Shown here in pieces: positions 1 to 10,368 of a DNA stretch of 64,000 bases (positions are counted from its first letter, which is position 1; each line of letters opens with the position of its first letter). The position numbers and the translations under genes were made by a program. Under the pieces are notes generated by a model. It was not told where the DNA came from, did no database searches, and was given only the letters and a program-made list of their open reading frames with translations. The stretch comes from Ridgeia piscesae (Eukaryota; Annelida; Polychaeta; Sabellida; Siboglinidae), in contig JAODUO010000117.1 in the NCBI GenBank assembly GCA_025642075.2, positions 1 through 64,000 on the forward strand. The letters are read 5' to 3'.

Positions 1-725
1 AATTTTTTAAAAACTGACAGTTGAAACGGCGGGTAACCATGGAAGGAATCTCAAGGCGAACCTCCAACCCCTTTGGGGGGAGGAGGAAGTCTGATTTCCC
101 AGTGCTTCAACAGCGAAAGGAGTTTACTCTCCTCCCGACCATGGTTACCAAAAATAAATTACACCGATCTACACCCTATAACACCCTAACATTTAACCGA
201 TAATTGTGAATAAAGTCACTGTAACGTAAGTTCGGCAGCCGCTTCATTAACTTGAATTGAATCCGACGTCTCTTCCCTTGCGACTGACGTTCAATATGAA
301 AGGCTCTTCGAGTTTCCAATCCGATAGCCGTATTGCGCGCGTCGTATAGTTTGCAGGGCCTATAGTCCACATCTCGATGTTATCGTGGCCGTTTACTACA
401 ACAACATTGAAGCGATATAATATTAAGGGTATCAATAACGAGCAGCTATAGACGGCGAGGAAGAAAACGACAAAACAATTAAGAAAACTAACCTGCCGCG
501 GATCCATTTCGCTTAGGTATACATCTTACGCCCTTCTCGTTGTCTCGTTGTTGGGCCGAAACCGCAATCAGGTGACGACTAATTGTGAGAATTCGCAGTT
601 GCGCAACGCGCAACTTCCTGACAAAGCAGTGACCTTTTGAGCATGCGCCAATTCTTATATTTCCATTGCGTGTTCGTTCGCGGATGCGTTCGCGTATTTC
701 TGTGTATTCGTGTTATTTTAAAACC
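1..725. repeat. 3' part of a ~4.03-kb tandem unit (copy 0)
   Basis: This block matches about 9045-9763 and 13080-13796, the ends of the two complete units downstream. It is more diverged and has short indels: the minus-strand frame starting at 507 is broken relative to its later copies. It is cut at 726 by the TTAA transposon, and the unit sequence resumes at 5741, so copies 0 and A were adjacent before insertion. Confidence 0.93.
247..507 (-). pseudogene. Diverged copy of the tandem-unit minus-strand ORF starting MDPRQ
   Basis: Minus-strand frame from the ATG at 507. It begins MDPRQVSFL and runs through a hydrophobic stretch (FLAVYSCSLLIPLIL) like its copies at 9205-9540 and 13239-13574. 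Small indels near 320-330 shift the frame, so it ends after 86 codons instead of 111. A GT donor-like site follows the fifth codon (CAG then GTTAGT), so the ATG may be a tiny first exon and the rest intron. The function is unknown. Confidence 0.4.
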
Positions 726-729
726 TTAA

Positions 730-820
730 AGGGCAAAAAAGGCAACGGTTTCGTGGTGTACACCTAATAGAGTTAATATAAAGTAACAATTTCCACATAT
801 ACTAAATTTTTTAACGCCAG
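730..820 (+). repeat. Left terminal inverted repeat of the TTAA transposon
   Basis: It begins AGGGCAAAAAAGGCAACGG and pairs with 5645-5736 across its whole length. The outer ~25 bases are almost perfect, and the inner part carries scattered substitutions. Confidence 0.9.
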
Positions 821-974
821 CCGTTTACCTGAAAATTTTTTTTGAACACCCAGCCATCGAAATACTATGAGCTACGCCATTGTCGACGAAGAATGAGGTC
901 AGTAAGCTTAGGCTTCTCCAGTGATTAGTTATTCATAAATCCGGCTAGAGGCGCTGTGCGCAGAGAAAAATAAA

Positions 975-2897
975 AATGGCGTGTTTGTTATGGATTATCT
1001 AAATCGGATCATTTAACGGATGCAGAAGTATCTGGATATAGATTCTAGCCCAAAGACAAACACGTATTGGAAGATACACAGAGGCGAGTGACCACGAAAA
1101 GAAAGACACACGGGAAGTGAACGTAAAAAACAAAACAGCAGAGACGGTGTCAACTGGTGGGGGTGCCGAACCAATTTTTTGGGTGACAAGTTTGTCTGCT
1201 GTCATGAAATGGCTGCAACTGGCAACGCGCGGAGCTTTTATGAAAGGGAAATATTAAGTTGTCTATTATTGTTTTTCTTAAATATTATTATCCTGAGGTC
1301 CGGGCTTGTAATGATCGTATTATTATGCAAGCGAAAAGATCGCTTAGCTTAAACCCTTGCCGCCGGGCCACCTCAGTGACCTCAGGCTCAGACTTGCCGC
1401 ATTCAACTATTAGACTAATAGGTCATTATTACGTTTTAGGTAATAACACATTTGTTAAGACTTGGTGGGGTTTTTCTTTTAAAATAAATCGTATTAATAG
1501 TTCCAATAAAAATTTAAAAGAATTAGGTCCCACAATTGTGCAGGGTGTCAATTGTGGAAACAAATCCATATAAATGAATAGTCAATACCTTGCTGATTTT
1601 TTGCATCGCCCAGGTGTGGACATCCATCACATTTGTAATAACAGCAGCTATATTGATTCATATATCATGATCTAAATGCACCGCCTACACAGCAATGGCA
1701 GGCAGTTACGATTATTTTATTTGAACATAAACTGCAGGGTTATCTTCTCATCATTTTGCATGTGTCTTATGGAGTCATATATAAACATAGATAATGAGTT
1801 TGTTTCAAAGAACCCAGAGATATTAGTGACGAGATGAATACAGGAAATGTGTCAGAATTCATGCTTTGTGAAATTCACATAAAACATTTCTTAATGTTCG
1901 ATTTTTTATTACAGGTGGACTGCTGTGTATTACGAAACGTCGGATTTGAAATTCTCTGCTTCGAGCAACTGGTGCTTCGGAATGTATTGGTTGCACTGAA
2001 CCATATACAGATAGATAACTGGCAACTAGATCCATCAACAAACAAGTAAGTATACTGTGCATACATTTTATATAATTATGTTGCAATAAACGTTAATGCA
2101 TCAAATAAGAAGCAACAATACAACATCAAACAAAGTAGCACTATAAATAAAAAAATTAATAGTTATCATTACTTATAGATACAACACATGGAACCATTAT
2201 GATTTTTATGTAGTGAAAATGGCAGGTATATTTGTAAACATTAACAGTTAATTATAGTGCCTAGTCTTTTCACAATAATAATCTAATTGACATTTTCTCT
2301 GGTTATCCATTATGAGATGACAACCCAAATATGTGAATGCAGGGACTGGAGTTGTCATTAGAGGTTTTAGACAAGATGTTTATGTTTGACAGCTTTCAGA
2401 ATGGTTCAATCAAATTAATAAACATTTCTTGAGCTTACTAGCAATACCCTAATTAATTTTATTCCAAATTATAGAAATTGATCCTCAATGGTTTCTAATG
2501 CCACACAGCGGTTTAAAAGTGCATAGTGTCAACATTAGATGCAATATGCTATAATACTGCCACACATTTATAAAAAATCTTAAAAAGCACCACATGTTTG
2601 AAATGGGGTGTGTCTTTAATTATATATTTTAAATTAAAAGCATCATTGATTAATTTTCATCTTATTTACAATGTCATATGTATATTTATCTGAACACGTT
2701 TATTTCAGGTTGCTCAGGTGGGCTGTCTATAAGCAGTTTACTGGTGGGTTCACAGCAAGTTGGGCCGGAGTGTTCATCGAGTACTGCCAGCATGCACCAG
2801 CCACCTAATCAGGACAAAGTTCCCTGTCCTCGCTTGGAGAGCAGCACGAGGGATATCACTTTGCTCTCAAAGACTTGACTAATGTACAAAACGATTG
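975..2897 (+). pseudogene. Broken spliced gene encoding a P2X7-type C-terminal (ballast) domain
   Basis: In animals this cysteine-rich zinc-binding cytoplasmic domain (P2XR_C) ends the P2X7 receptor and also occurs in stand-alone invertebrate proteins. The first coding block, about 975-1260, shows GYRF then P after an in-frame stop, NWWGC, and FVCCHE, which match the YxFEP, WCxC and CC motifs. The second exon is 1915-2045, between a TTTTTTATTACAG acceptor and a GTAAG donor, and reads CVLRNVGFEILCFEQ. The third exon starts at 2709 and reads LLRWAVYKQFT. Then, one base out of frame, it reads HSKLGRSVHRVLPAC and LIRTKFP, matching the conserved ARY-x-QF, LGR and IP-x-C / IR-x-FP blocks. A nonsense codon near 1047 and a 1-base loss near 2741 show that this copy is dead. 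There is no P2X channel domain upstream. The exon 1 donor is unresolved. The domain call is by eye. Confidence 0.78.
2254..2560. repeat. Dispersed repeat copy, inside a pseudogene intron
   Basis: It starts TGCCTAGTCTTTTCAC and contains ATTTTCTCTGGTTAT. It matches 4085-4180 and 57665-57760. Its later part (AGAATGGTTCAATCAAATT onward) matches 58745-58915. The family is unidentified. Confidence 0.6.
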
Positions 2898-3876
2898 AGC
2901 CATGCAGCCCGCAGATCTTCCTTACTCGGTTTTGGCACATTTGCCCCGATCAAGCAACCCCTGTTGGTACAGTGATTAGTGGCAGTGTAACTTTTCCCAT
3001 CACCATATGGATTATGTGGCTCATCACCATGGGTAGACGGTTATGTCGGACTTGTGTTCTGTTGCGCAACCTCCAGTTTAATCATTGTTTCTCGAAGATG
3101 ACATCTGTGTTAACAGGGATGCCTGGGACAGGACGTGGCCGATAGTTCCCCGCAAGAGCAGATAACATCAATCGTGATTTCATTCCTACAATGAATATAG
3201 TGCTTGCATTAACTGATTAGTATTTAGACAACTTTGCAACGTTTTTCTACATGATTATAAACATGTACTATTTTTTGTAATTTCATTTGATAATCATGTA
3301 AGAAGTCATTGTTTTAGTAACCAAACATTAGCCAAATTAGTAACCATAAGTTAAATAACAACACATTGACCAGGAATTCCACTATCACATTCCACTCCCA
3401 ATTATCACTTGTTGTTCTAATCTTAATGTTTCACTTTGTATCATGTATATACAGTGACTGTATTTTTATATTATATTTTAATACATTCAGTGATAATGAC
3501 GTGTTATTTATTTTATTTTATCAAAAACAGAGAAGTTATTAATTACACAAGTAGCTGTATTCATAAGTGTACACAGTAACTGTTTACAGCTGTGTTTTAT
3601 CCCCCCATGACACAGTTACTAGGAGTTCATTCAAATGCCATGCCTGTATTATCTTAGAAATATGAAGCAATACTGCAATTACTATGTGCTACTTTATACA
3701 GCTTGGTGCAATGTGAAGAGAACTGTACAAGCAAGGATTCAAATGCAACTTATCGCAAAAGTCCCCTTGTCGCAAAAGTCCCCTTGTAGTTACGACTGCT
3801 GTCATACCTTCATAGAAGTGCTGTATCTTGGGGCAGATAACTCTGATAGACCTCCACCTGTCCAGTATGACAGAAT
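2898..3876. other. No gene seen; interior of the TTAA transposon
   Basis: AT-rich sequence, probably 3'-untranslated or spacer. Open frames at 2882-3145 and 3635-3880 have no recognisable protein features. A short direct repeat (CGCAAAAGTCCCCTTGT, twice) lies at 3756-3790. Confidence 0.5.
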
Positions 3877-5296
3877 TTAGTGAGCTAGGCTTCCAGAAAG
3901 TGCCGTGCTGTGATGACTGACTTCAGGCAGGGCATTGAATGCTGCTGAACTTTGCTCCAGATACATTGTCGTATCTTCTTCCTCAACAATTGCAGCATAT
4001 GCACATGCGTGTGGATGCCACAATGTGATACAGGAGTGACAATCACTGTTTTCTGTAACCAACAACAAAGGAACGTGAAATAATTAATTGCATCATCACC
4101 TAATTGGCATTTCCTCTGGTTATTCATATGAGATTACCAGAAAGTGAGAAACACAGCCATATTGTGAGAATGCAGCAGACAATATCAATCAAGTGTATGA
4201 ATTTTCACTATATAATTATCTAAAATAAAACTTATCACTTACAGGTGACAATAGATCTTTAACCAGTGGATACCGACGTCACATCTAAAAAGCTAATAAA
4301 ACATCAAAATAAACACAACTTGTTGCAGATAAAATGAGTAGTTTAAATGAAGATTTAGTTTAAAACATGCATGCAGCTACTGTCCATGGATTTCAAACAA
4401 TCATTGAATTCCACCAGCCATTAAACAGTCATAAATACTGCTACTCGAAGGTGAAACTAATTTTGAAAGTGGGGTGTCAAAGTGCATGCAGAAACTTGAT
4501 AAAATTATGATAAATATAGTCAGATGTGTATCTCATAATTGCAAACTAACAGAAAAATGCAACTAACAAAACTTTGTAAAAACTTAATGTTTAAATAAAT
4601 ACTGACTGAATTTCTAGTTTTCAGCATCATAACATTTTCATTGTTTCTTAGCACATATCTGAACACACTGATCATAAGCTTTACTAGCTGTATTTAATCA
4701 ATGTCACCTTACTCTAACATAGCCTACATTCACATCAATGGAAATAAATGACTATGTCACTATGAGCGGTTAGTTAACTTTACTGAACTTACAAAGAAGT
4801 GCCAACGACAATCCAAGGCCACTGTCCCTCCGCCGATGACATATTATCACCCATGAGACGTGTCATGTTCAAGTTCAGTTATTCAAGTTTCTTCTAAAGG
4901 CAAAATTATTTATTTTGCATTGTACTAAATTCTGCGATGATATAAATTGTGTCATTGTCCTAGCTTGGTTCAAGTATATCTTAGTCTTTACACATGTGGA
5001 CGTGATACCGTAAAAACAGATTAGCTGTCATCGAGGGACATCGGCATCGGGCATCGTCAACACATCGATGATCGAGCCATCGGCATCGTCAATCGATAGC
5101 CGGTCTACGGAGGTCAAAACTACTTTTAACAGCATAAAAACGTTACATGTGCTTGACGTCTGTAAAAAACACAATTAAATACAAACGTTATAACACAGAA
5201 AAATAGTACATCATACTAACCTTCTTGCGATCTGATCATTGATGTCTCGGCCAGCTTGATATATGCGTTGCTTCGACGTTTAGCCTTTAGGTCCAT
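3877..5296 (-). CDS. Small two-exon gene of unknown function in the TTAA transposon (83 aa)
   Basis: I do not recognise this protein. Exon 1 is 5296-5221: ATG, then MDLKAKRRSNAYIKLAETSM, ending in phase 1 at a GTTAGT donor. Exon 2 is 4052-3877, after a GGTTACAG acceptor, and starts with the two bases that complete the codon. It reads ENSDCHSC, then a Cys/His-rich stretch (HPHACAY), an acidic patch EEED, and stops. Total length is 83 residues. The junction keeps the frame and exon 1 is rich in basic residues, which supports a real gene. Exon 2 lacks similarity to anything I can name, and further exons could lie in the 1.17-kb intron. The gene runs toward the P2X7-like pseudogene. Its upstream 300 bp look like a promoter. 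Confidence 0.45.
4085..4480. repeat. Second dispersed repeat copy inside the TTAA transposon
   Basis: The shared core is CACCTAATTGGCATTTCCTCTGG, followed by stretches resembling 57700-58080 (for example AACATCAAAATAAACACA). It lies in the intron of the small minus-strand gene. Confidence 0.6.
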
Positions 5297-5640
5297 CCAT
5301 GGCTAAATATTGTCAGCACTGCCCCGGGTTTAAGAAGACGACGGTCGGCGACGTTTTGTTGGATTTTGTTCCATCAACTGGTGATATATGTCTACTTCAT
5401 AATTACTTGTTGACCACAGATTTAGGTCTAAGCAGCTGCTACATCGCCAACTAAACGAAGACTCGAAGTTGTTGTGCCGTACTGACGTCACAGGAAGCTG
5501 AACGGCCTCAGCAGAGACTTAGAATACCGCGCGCTTATAGGCCAGGCCAAGCCAAACGAATACGTCACCGGTTAAGATGGTGGTGTCTAGGCCATCATGG
5601 ATTTCGTTAGATTTTTAGACTAAGGTCACATTCTGAGTAA
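5297..5640 (-). promoter_or_regulatory. Promoter-like region for the small minus-strand transposon gene
   Basis: Just upstream of the minus-strand ATG at 5296. It contains a CRE-type TGACGTCA at 5483-5490 next to CAGGAAGC (ETS-like), a GCGCGC tract, and AAGATGGTGG (YY1-like) near 5575, in locally GC-richer DNA. This is inferred from motif content only. Confidence 0.35.
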
Positions 5641-5644
5641 ACCG

Positions 5645-5736
5645 CTGACGTTAAAAAATTGAGTATATGTGGAAATTGTTAGTTTGTATAAACTCTATTA
5701 AGTGTATGATACGAAACCGTTGCCTTTTTTTGCCCT
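5645..5736 (-). repeat. Right terminal inverted repeat of the TTAA transposon
   Basis: It ends TTTTTTTGCCCT directly before the TTAA at 5737-5740 and mirrors 730-820. Confidence 0.9.
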
Positions 5737-6031
5737 TTAACCTTTCACCCAAGAAGGTGGACTTTTGGGACACTGTCCGCGAGAGAAAATATAGAAGACA
5801 ATTCGAGAGCGTACGTGCTTTTATGAGATTTTATTGGATGTGCGCGCCCGCAAGTGTGTGCACCGGTACAATCGAATAAAAACGGGTTATCGGGAGAAAA
5901 CACGTTTGCTTTCGCCACAGGCGTCTATTACAACGTTACCTTCATATCCTATAAATGGTTCAGAACGTATCCAGAAATGCCCACTGCATATATAACATAC
6001 ACTGACAAAGGTGCCGTAGAAAATTCGTGAA

Positions 6032-6346
6032 ATGAGAACATCATATATTCCAAGAAACCACTTTCCTTCCTGTCACCCGTTAATTTCTGTTAAAGCCAGA
6101 GAGTTATTGGTCGTGATAATATCACCAATAAAAATACATATGTGTCACTACGCCGAAGAACCGCAGTGTCCTCGCACTTACACTAGTTTGACAGCTGAAA
6201 TACCGATCTGGCTGAACAGAAACGTAACTTCTATTGACATAACACAACACAAGACATCACCAGTCCTCACAGACGTTCAAACAACCTGCATACTGCTGAT
6301 GCGTTTGCGAACTCTTTCGTCGGTTACTGGGCTAATGACCCCTTAA
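6032..6346 (+). CDS. Conserved 104-aa plus-strand ORF of the tandem unit, copy A
   Basis: Open from ATG to stop without indels in all three copies (also 10054 and 14030). It begins MRTSYIPRNHFPSCHPLISV. Most differences between copies change amino acids, so conservation may only reflect young duplication. No domain, signal peptide or membrane segment was recognised. Confidence 0.25.
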   Translation: MRTSYIPRNHFPSCHPLISVKARELLVVIISPIKIHMCHYAEEPQCPRTYTSLTAEIPIWLNRNVTSIDITQHKTSPVLTDVQTTCILLMRLRTLSSVTGLMTP

Positions 6347-7025
6347 TATCGCGATATAATTTCTCGCTCGTGGGCACAGAGCACATTTGATTTTCCCATT
6401 GGAGGCCATATTAACGTTTTGTCGATTATAAAGAAACTGTACCAGAGAAATGTTATGTTATGCTCATTGCATTTCGTCAAAATCACATAGCACTAGCTCT
6501 TTTGAAATGCAAGTATGTGCGTTGTCCGTCAATTGTTGACCACATTTACCACGTATTTCTGCATCCGCAGGGTCGTATATTAAAAAGGTAAAAAACCGTT
6601 ATGCTAATTAAACACTTCCTAACATGCGTCATTACACTGCAGATACATCGTAGCAATTACCCTACTGGTGTGTCTGCTTTCTTGTACCCATTTCACTTCA
6701 AAATGGCTATTCAAACGTTTAAGTAACACAATTCTTTGGGTAACACTTTCACATGGGTCAGACCAGGAAGTCTAAATGTCTTCTGACCCCCTCGTCGTAG
6801 TCGGTCAATGGGGTGCAACCATATCACGGTGCCCGACACATTTCTCGCATCTAGGAGAAACCTGGCAGAAAATCAAAGAATAGCTAGTAAGGTCGTCGGA
6901 CGGACGAAACCTGCAATTCGCTACTGGCATCACTTGGCTCAATATTATTTCCAAACATATTTTAGTGACAGCTACTTGTTTATTTCAATATGGGATTAAA
7001 TAAACTCGTTATGGGCAAGGGGAAG

Positions 7026-7352
7026 TTATAAGACGACCGAAGGAGCACACGTGTCCCTGTTGTCGCGTGTGTACACTGCGCTTCCGATGTGATGCTCTGT
7101 CGGGGTGAAGTAATTCCGCTTTGACATGTCGCAAATAGTCAGCGGGCCTTGTCGCCAGCCAGCTATGACGGATATAGCCACACTGTCGATCTGTTTCTCG
7201 TCCGACACTTGTACAATATGCCTGCTTAGAAGTGTTCGTGATTGTCCTTGAAACAACTGGCTGCGGGAAACTATGGGCGCAAGGGTGTTCACCGGCTTCC
7301 CTACCACCGACATACTGAACTGGTCCGATGAGGCTTCTTCGTCGTCAACAAT
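7026..7352 (-). CDS. Terminal exon of an unknown minus-strand gene, unit A
   Basis: A long pyrimidine tract and GATGCAG acceptor precede the exon. It reads IVDDEEASSDQFSMSVVGKP for its first residues and stays open for 108 codons to a stop at 7026. The composition looks like protein (acidic start, then GWRQGPLTICDM), and the unit B copy at 11046-11372 differs at one residue. A candidate preceding exon lies at about 7390-7484 (reads TIIGP, then HHMSR), but its donor is not clear and the phases were not reconciled. I cannot name the family. Confidence 0.4.
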   Translation of the reverse strand: MVDDEEASSDQFSMSVVGKPVNTLAPIVSRSQLFQGQSRTLLSRHIVQVSDEKQIDSVAISVIAGWRQGPLTICDMSKRNYFTPTEHHIGSAVYTRDNRDTCAPSVVL

Positions 7353-8097
7353 CTGCATCAAAAAAGAAAAAAAGAAAAAGGAAGTCTCAATCGCCACACG
7401 GAAGATCGTAGACCATCTTGAAGTACTGCATGTATATGGTGGTGAACCGGCTCATATGATGGGTTGGCCCTATTATAGTGACATCTGCCAAAATTAAATG
7501 ACATAGTAGCTTGTAAAGTATCGTATAGTTTATTTTTATAACTTGTTCGGTAATAAATAATGTCAATGATATAATATTATAATAGAGCGATCGTCTCATC
7601 TTTGATAATTTGAATTTCAGTTGGGAGTAGCCGAACGCACTAACTATGCCTACATTTTCGTAACTGATCTATTTAAAGGTTATTTTTGGTGAAATAGAGC
7701 AGTTGTAATAACATGTGTGCACATACGGGCGGCGCTATATTGTGAAGAGTGCTGAACCGTATCTACAACATGACACGACATCGACGTGAGACGTGTTGAC
7801 CTTTTTCACGGCGACGTTACCAATTTCTCGGTCGTCGGATATTGACATCGGAAGACAAGACGGGGACACTGCATTGGAGGGGGGTGGTAGTGATTTGACA
7901 CCTGTTCGTTTACAACTGAAGAATGTTTATGGCGGTAAGTCTAGATGTGGTGGGGGAACTTAACCTTCGAAGCGTATATGGGCTACGTTATTCTAATGAA
8001 AACAGTGTGAGGCACAATTGCGACGATCTATCCCTCAACACACCCTAGATATGTCTATGGTCAAATATATCTGTCCGTAGCGTCGATTACCCAGGCT

Positions 8098-8112
8098 CCG
8101 TGAGGTGGCAGC
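8098..8112 (+). promoter_or_regulatory. CTCF-like motif 1, unit A
   Basis: CCGTGAGGTGGCAGC contains the complete AGGTGGCAG core of the animal CTCF consensus, with two or three mismatches in the 5' half. Same orientation as the second motif 273 bp downstream. Confidence 0.4.
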
Positions 8113-8370
8113 ACTTTTCAGACCCTCAACTCTGCCAACACTAATGGGCTGCAGTTGTAACAGCCAGGGCGGCTTTACCCAAGATTAGGGTAGAGATGCT
8201 GATTGGTTCTCAGGCCGAATTTGAAATAACAAATTAAATAAGTATACCTTTTATAAGATAATGTTCTATTATAAAATATACAAAATTAAACTTATATTAA
8301 CACAAAAATAATTATAAATAAAATGTGTAGTAGTTTATCAAATCGAAATTACGGCAGGATTAGCCAGTAT

Positions 8371-8385
8371 CCGTGAGGTGGCAGC
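8371..8385 (+). promoter_or_regulatory. CTCF-like motif 2, unit A
   Basis: An identical 15-base motif to the one at 8098, in the same orientation, with different flanking sequence (TAGCCAGTAT upstream). Confidence 0.4.
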
Positions 8386-9204
8386 ATTGGTTAGCCCAAA
8401 CGGATAGCATTCAAACGCTGGTAAAATCACCAGACTGTCTTTTCGGCGTAGTTCCGCAACCGGCCGACAGTCGGTTAAACGAAACTAATCCATCCAAAGA
8501 TGCATAACCGTAGTCCAAGTAGTCGTGCTCGTTATTCTGTCCAGCTTACATCTTTGTTGCACTAGTCAAAAGTAACTGTAGTCGTTGATCTTTGAACTTG
8601 ATTGATCCGATGGTTCTCTCACCTCTCCACGAAATATTGTATTACTACCAGATCTGGTGTTTTCTCGGACTTCGCGGTGCTAACTACAACGATTTGATAA
8701 AGATTCACGGTGAACTATCATACTGCTTACTACGTACATACATCTCAACGGGTCAAATTTTAGCAAAACTCAATATAGTTTGCGTGAAGATGTAGACCTG
8801 TATAATTGTGGTCACGGTGCATTTTCGAAGTAGTCATTTCGCTCGGGTCGTGTATCTCTAGGTCTGTACGGCCTTCGTTCGACTGAATAACGCTTCGAAA
8901 GAAAAAATAGGTATACCACATGTTTCATTTTTTCAAATTTATTACTTAACAAAATGGTACATCGAATGACGAAAAAGGCACCGTCAACAATCAACCAGTC
9001 ATTTAGATTAGATATGAAACATATCTGGTTAAAATAACTGACAGTTGAAGACGGCGGGTAAGCCATGGAAGGAATCTGCAAGCCGGCGAACCTCCAGCCC
9101 CTTTCGGGGAGGAGGAAGTCTGATTTCCCAGTGCTTCAACAGCGAAAGGAGTTTACTCTCCTCCCGACCATGGTTACCGAAAATAAATTACACCGATCTA
9201 CACC

Positions 9205-9540
9205 CTATAATACCGTAACATTTAACGTCCGATAATTGTGAATAATGTCACTGTAACGTAAGTTCGGCAGCCGCTTCATTAACTTGAATTGAATCCGACG
9301 TCTCTTCCCTTGCGACCGATGTTCAATATGAAAGCCTCTTCGAGTTCCAATCCGATATGGCCGTATCGCGCGCGTCGTATAGTTTGCAGGGCCTATAGTC
9401 CACATCTCGATGTCATCGTGGCCGTTTACTACAACAACATTGAAGCGATTTAATAGTAAGGGTATCAATAACGAGCAGCTATAGACGGCGAGGAAGAAAA
9501 CGACAAAACAATTGAGAAAACTTACCTGTCGCGGATCCAT
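9205..9540 (-). CDS. 111-aa minus-strand ORF with a membrane-like segment, unit A
   Basis: Starts MDPRQVSFLNCFVVFFLAVY. Residues about 8-30 are strongly hydrophobic, like a signal anchor, followed by a basic C-terminal half (RSQGKRRRIQFK). A perfect GTAAGT donor follows codon 5, so the ATG exon may be only MDPRQ with the rest intron. The copies at 247-507 and 13239-13574 show amino-acid changes and a frameshift, which argues against strong constraint. The upstream block (9560-9700) looks like a promoter for this strand. Confidence 0.35.
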   Translation of the reverse strand: MDPRQVSFLNCFVVFFLAVYSCSLLIPLLLNRFNVVVVNGHDDIEMWTIGPANYTTRAIRPYRIGTRRGFHIEHRSQGKRRRIQFKLMKRLPNLRYSDIIHNYRTLNVTVL

Positions 9541-9559
9541 TTCGCCTAGGTATACATCT

Positions 9560-9700
9560 TACGCCCTTCTCGTTGTCTCGTTGTTGGGCGGAAACCGCAA
9601 TCACGTGACGACTAATTGTGAGAATCCGCAGTTGCGCAATGCGCAACTTCCTGACAAAGCAGTGACCTTTGCGCATGCGCCAATTCTTATATTTCCCGTG
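9560..9700 (-). promoter_or_regulatory. Promoter-like block of the tandem unit, copy A
   Basis: Immediately upstream of the minus-strand ATG at 9540. It holds CACGTG (E-box) near 9604, a palindromic TTGCGCAATGCGCAA, an ETS-like AACTTCCTG, and TGCGCATGCGCCAAT (NRF-1 plus CCAAT-like) near 9670. The same set is present at 525-665 and 13590-13735. This motif combination is typical of TATA-less animal promoters. Confidence 0.45.
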
Positions 9701-10053
9701 GGTGTACATTCGCGGGTGCTTTCGCGTATTTCTTTGTGTATTCGTATTATTTTAAAACATTAACCTTTCACCCTAGAAGGTTGACGTTTGGGACACTATC
9801 CGCGAGAGAAAATATAGAAGACAATTCGAGAGCGTACGTGTTTTATGACATTTTATTGGATGTGCGCGCCCGCAAGTGTGTGCACCGGTACAATCGAATA
9901 AAAACGGGTTATAGGGAGAAAACACGTTTGCTTTCGCCACAGGCGTCTATTACAACGTTGTCTTCATGTCCTATAAATGGTTAGGAACGTATCCAGAAAT
10001 GCCCACTGCATATATAACATGCACTGACAAAGGTGCCGTAGAAAATTCGTGAA

Positions 10054-10368
10054 ATGAGAACATCATATATTCCAAGAAACCACTTTCCTTCCTGTCACCC
10101 GTTAATTTCTGTTAAAGCCAGAGAGTTATTGGTCGTGATAATATCACCAATAAAAATACATTTGTATCACTACGCCGAAGAACCGCAGTGTCCTCGCACT
10201 TACACTAGTTTGACAGCTGAAATACCGATCTGGCTGAACAGAAACGTAACTTCTATTGACATAACACAACACAAGACATCACCAGTCCTCACAGACGTTC
10301 AAACAACCTGTATACTGCTGATGCGTTTACGAACTCTTTCGTCGGTTAATGGGCTAATGACACCTTAA
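10054..10368 (+). CDS. Conserved 104-aa plus-strand ORF, copy B
   Basis: Same frame as 6032-6346. It differs at a few residues (HLYHY versus HMCHY; VNGLMTP at the end). Unknown function. Confidence 0.25.
   Translation: MRTSYIPRNHFPSCHPLISVKARELLVVIISPIKIHLYHYAEEPQCPRTYTSLTAEIPIWLNRNVTSIDITQHKTSPVLTDVQTTCILLMRLRTLSSVNGLMTP

Larger units (their letters stand above)
730..5736. mobile_element. 5,007-bp DNA transposon with ~91-bp TIRs and TTAA target duplication
   Basis: Left terminal inverted repeat is 730-820 (starts AGGGCAAAAAAGGCAACGG). The right one is 5645-5736 and is its reverse complement with about ten differences. TTAA lies directly outside both ends (726-729 and 5737-5740). The empty site is visible in the sister copies at 9760 and 13793, where a single TTAA joins the flanks. 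TTAA duplication is typical of piggyBac-type and some other cut-and-paste elements. No transposase was recognised. Inside are a broken P2X7-like gene on the plus strand, a small two-exon gene on the minus strand, and two copies of a dispersed repeat. It could be a non-autonomous or gene-carrying derivative. Confidence 0.9.
5741..9763. repeat. Tandem unit A (~4.02 kb)
   Basis: First complete unit. It begins CCTTTCACCCAAGAAGGTGG, which recurs at about 9766 and 13799, so the period is ~4.03 kb. Units A and B differ by scattered substitutions and a few small indels, for example a ~18-base difference near 8060 versus 12080, which suggests recent duplication. The unit holds a promoter-like block at its right end, minus-strand exon-like frames, one conserved plus-strand frame and two CTCF-like motifs. 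Confidence 0.95.
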
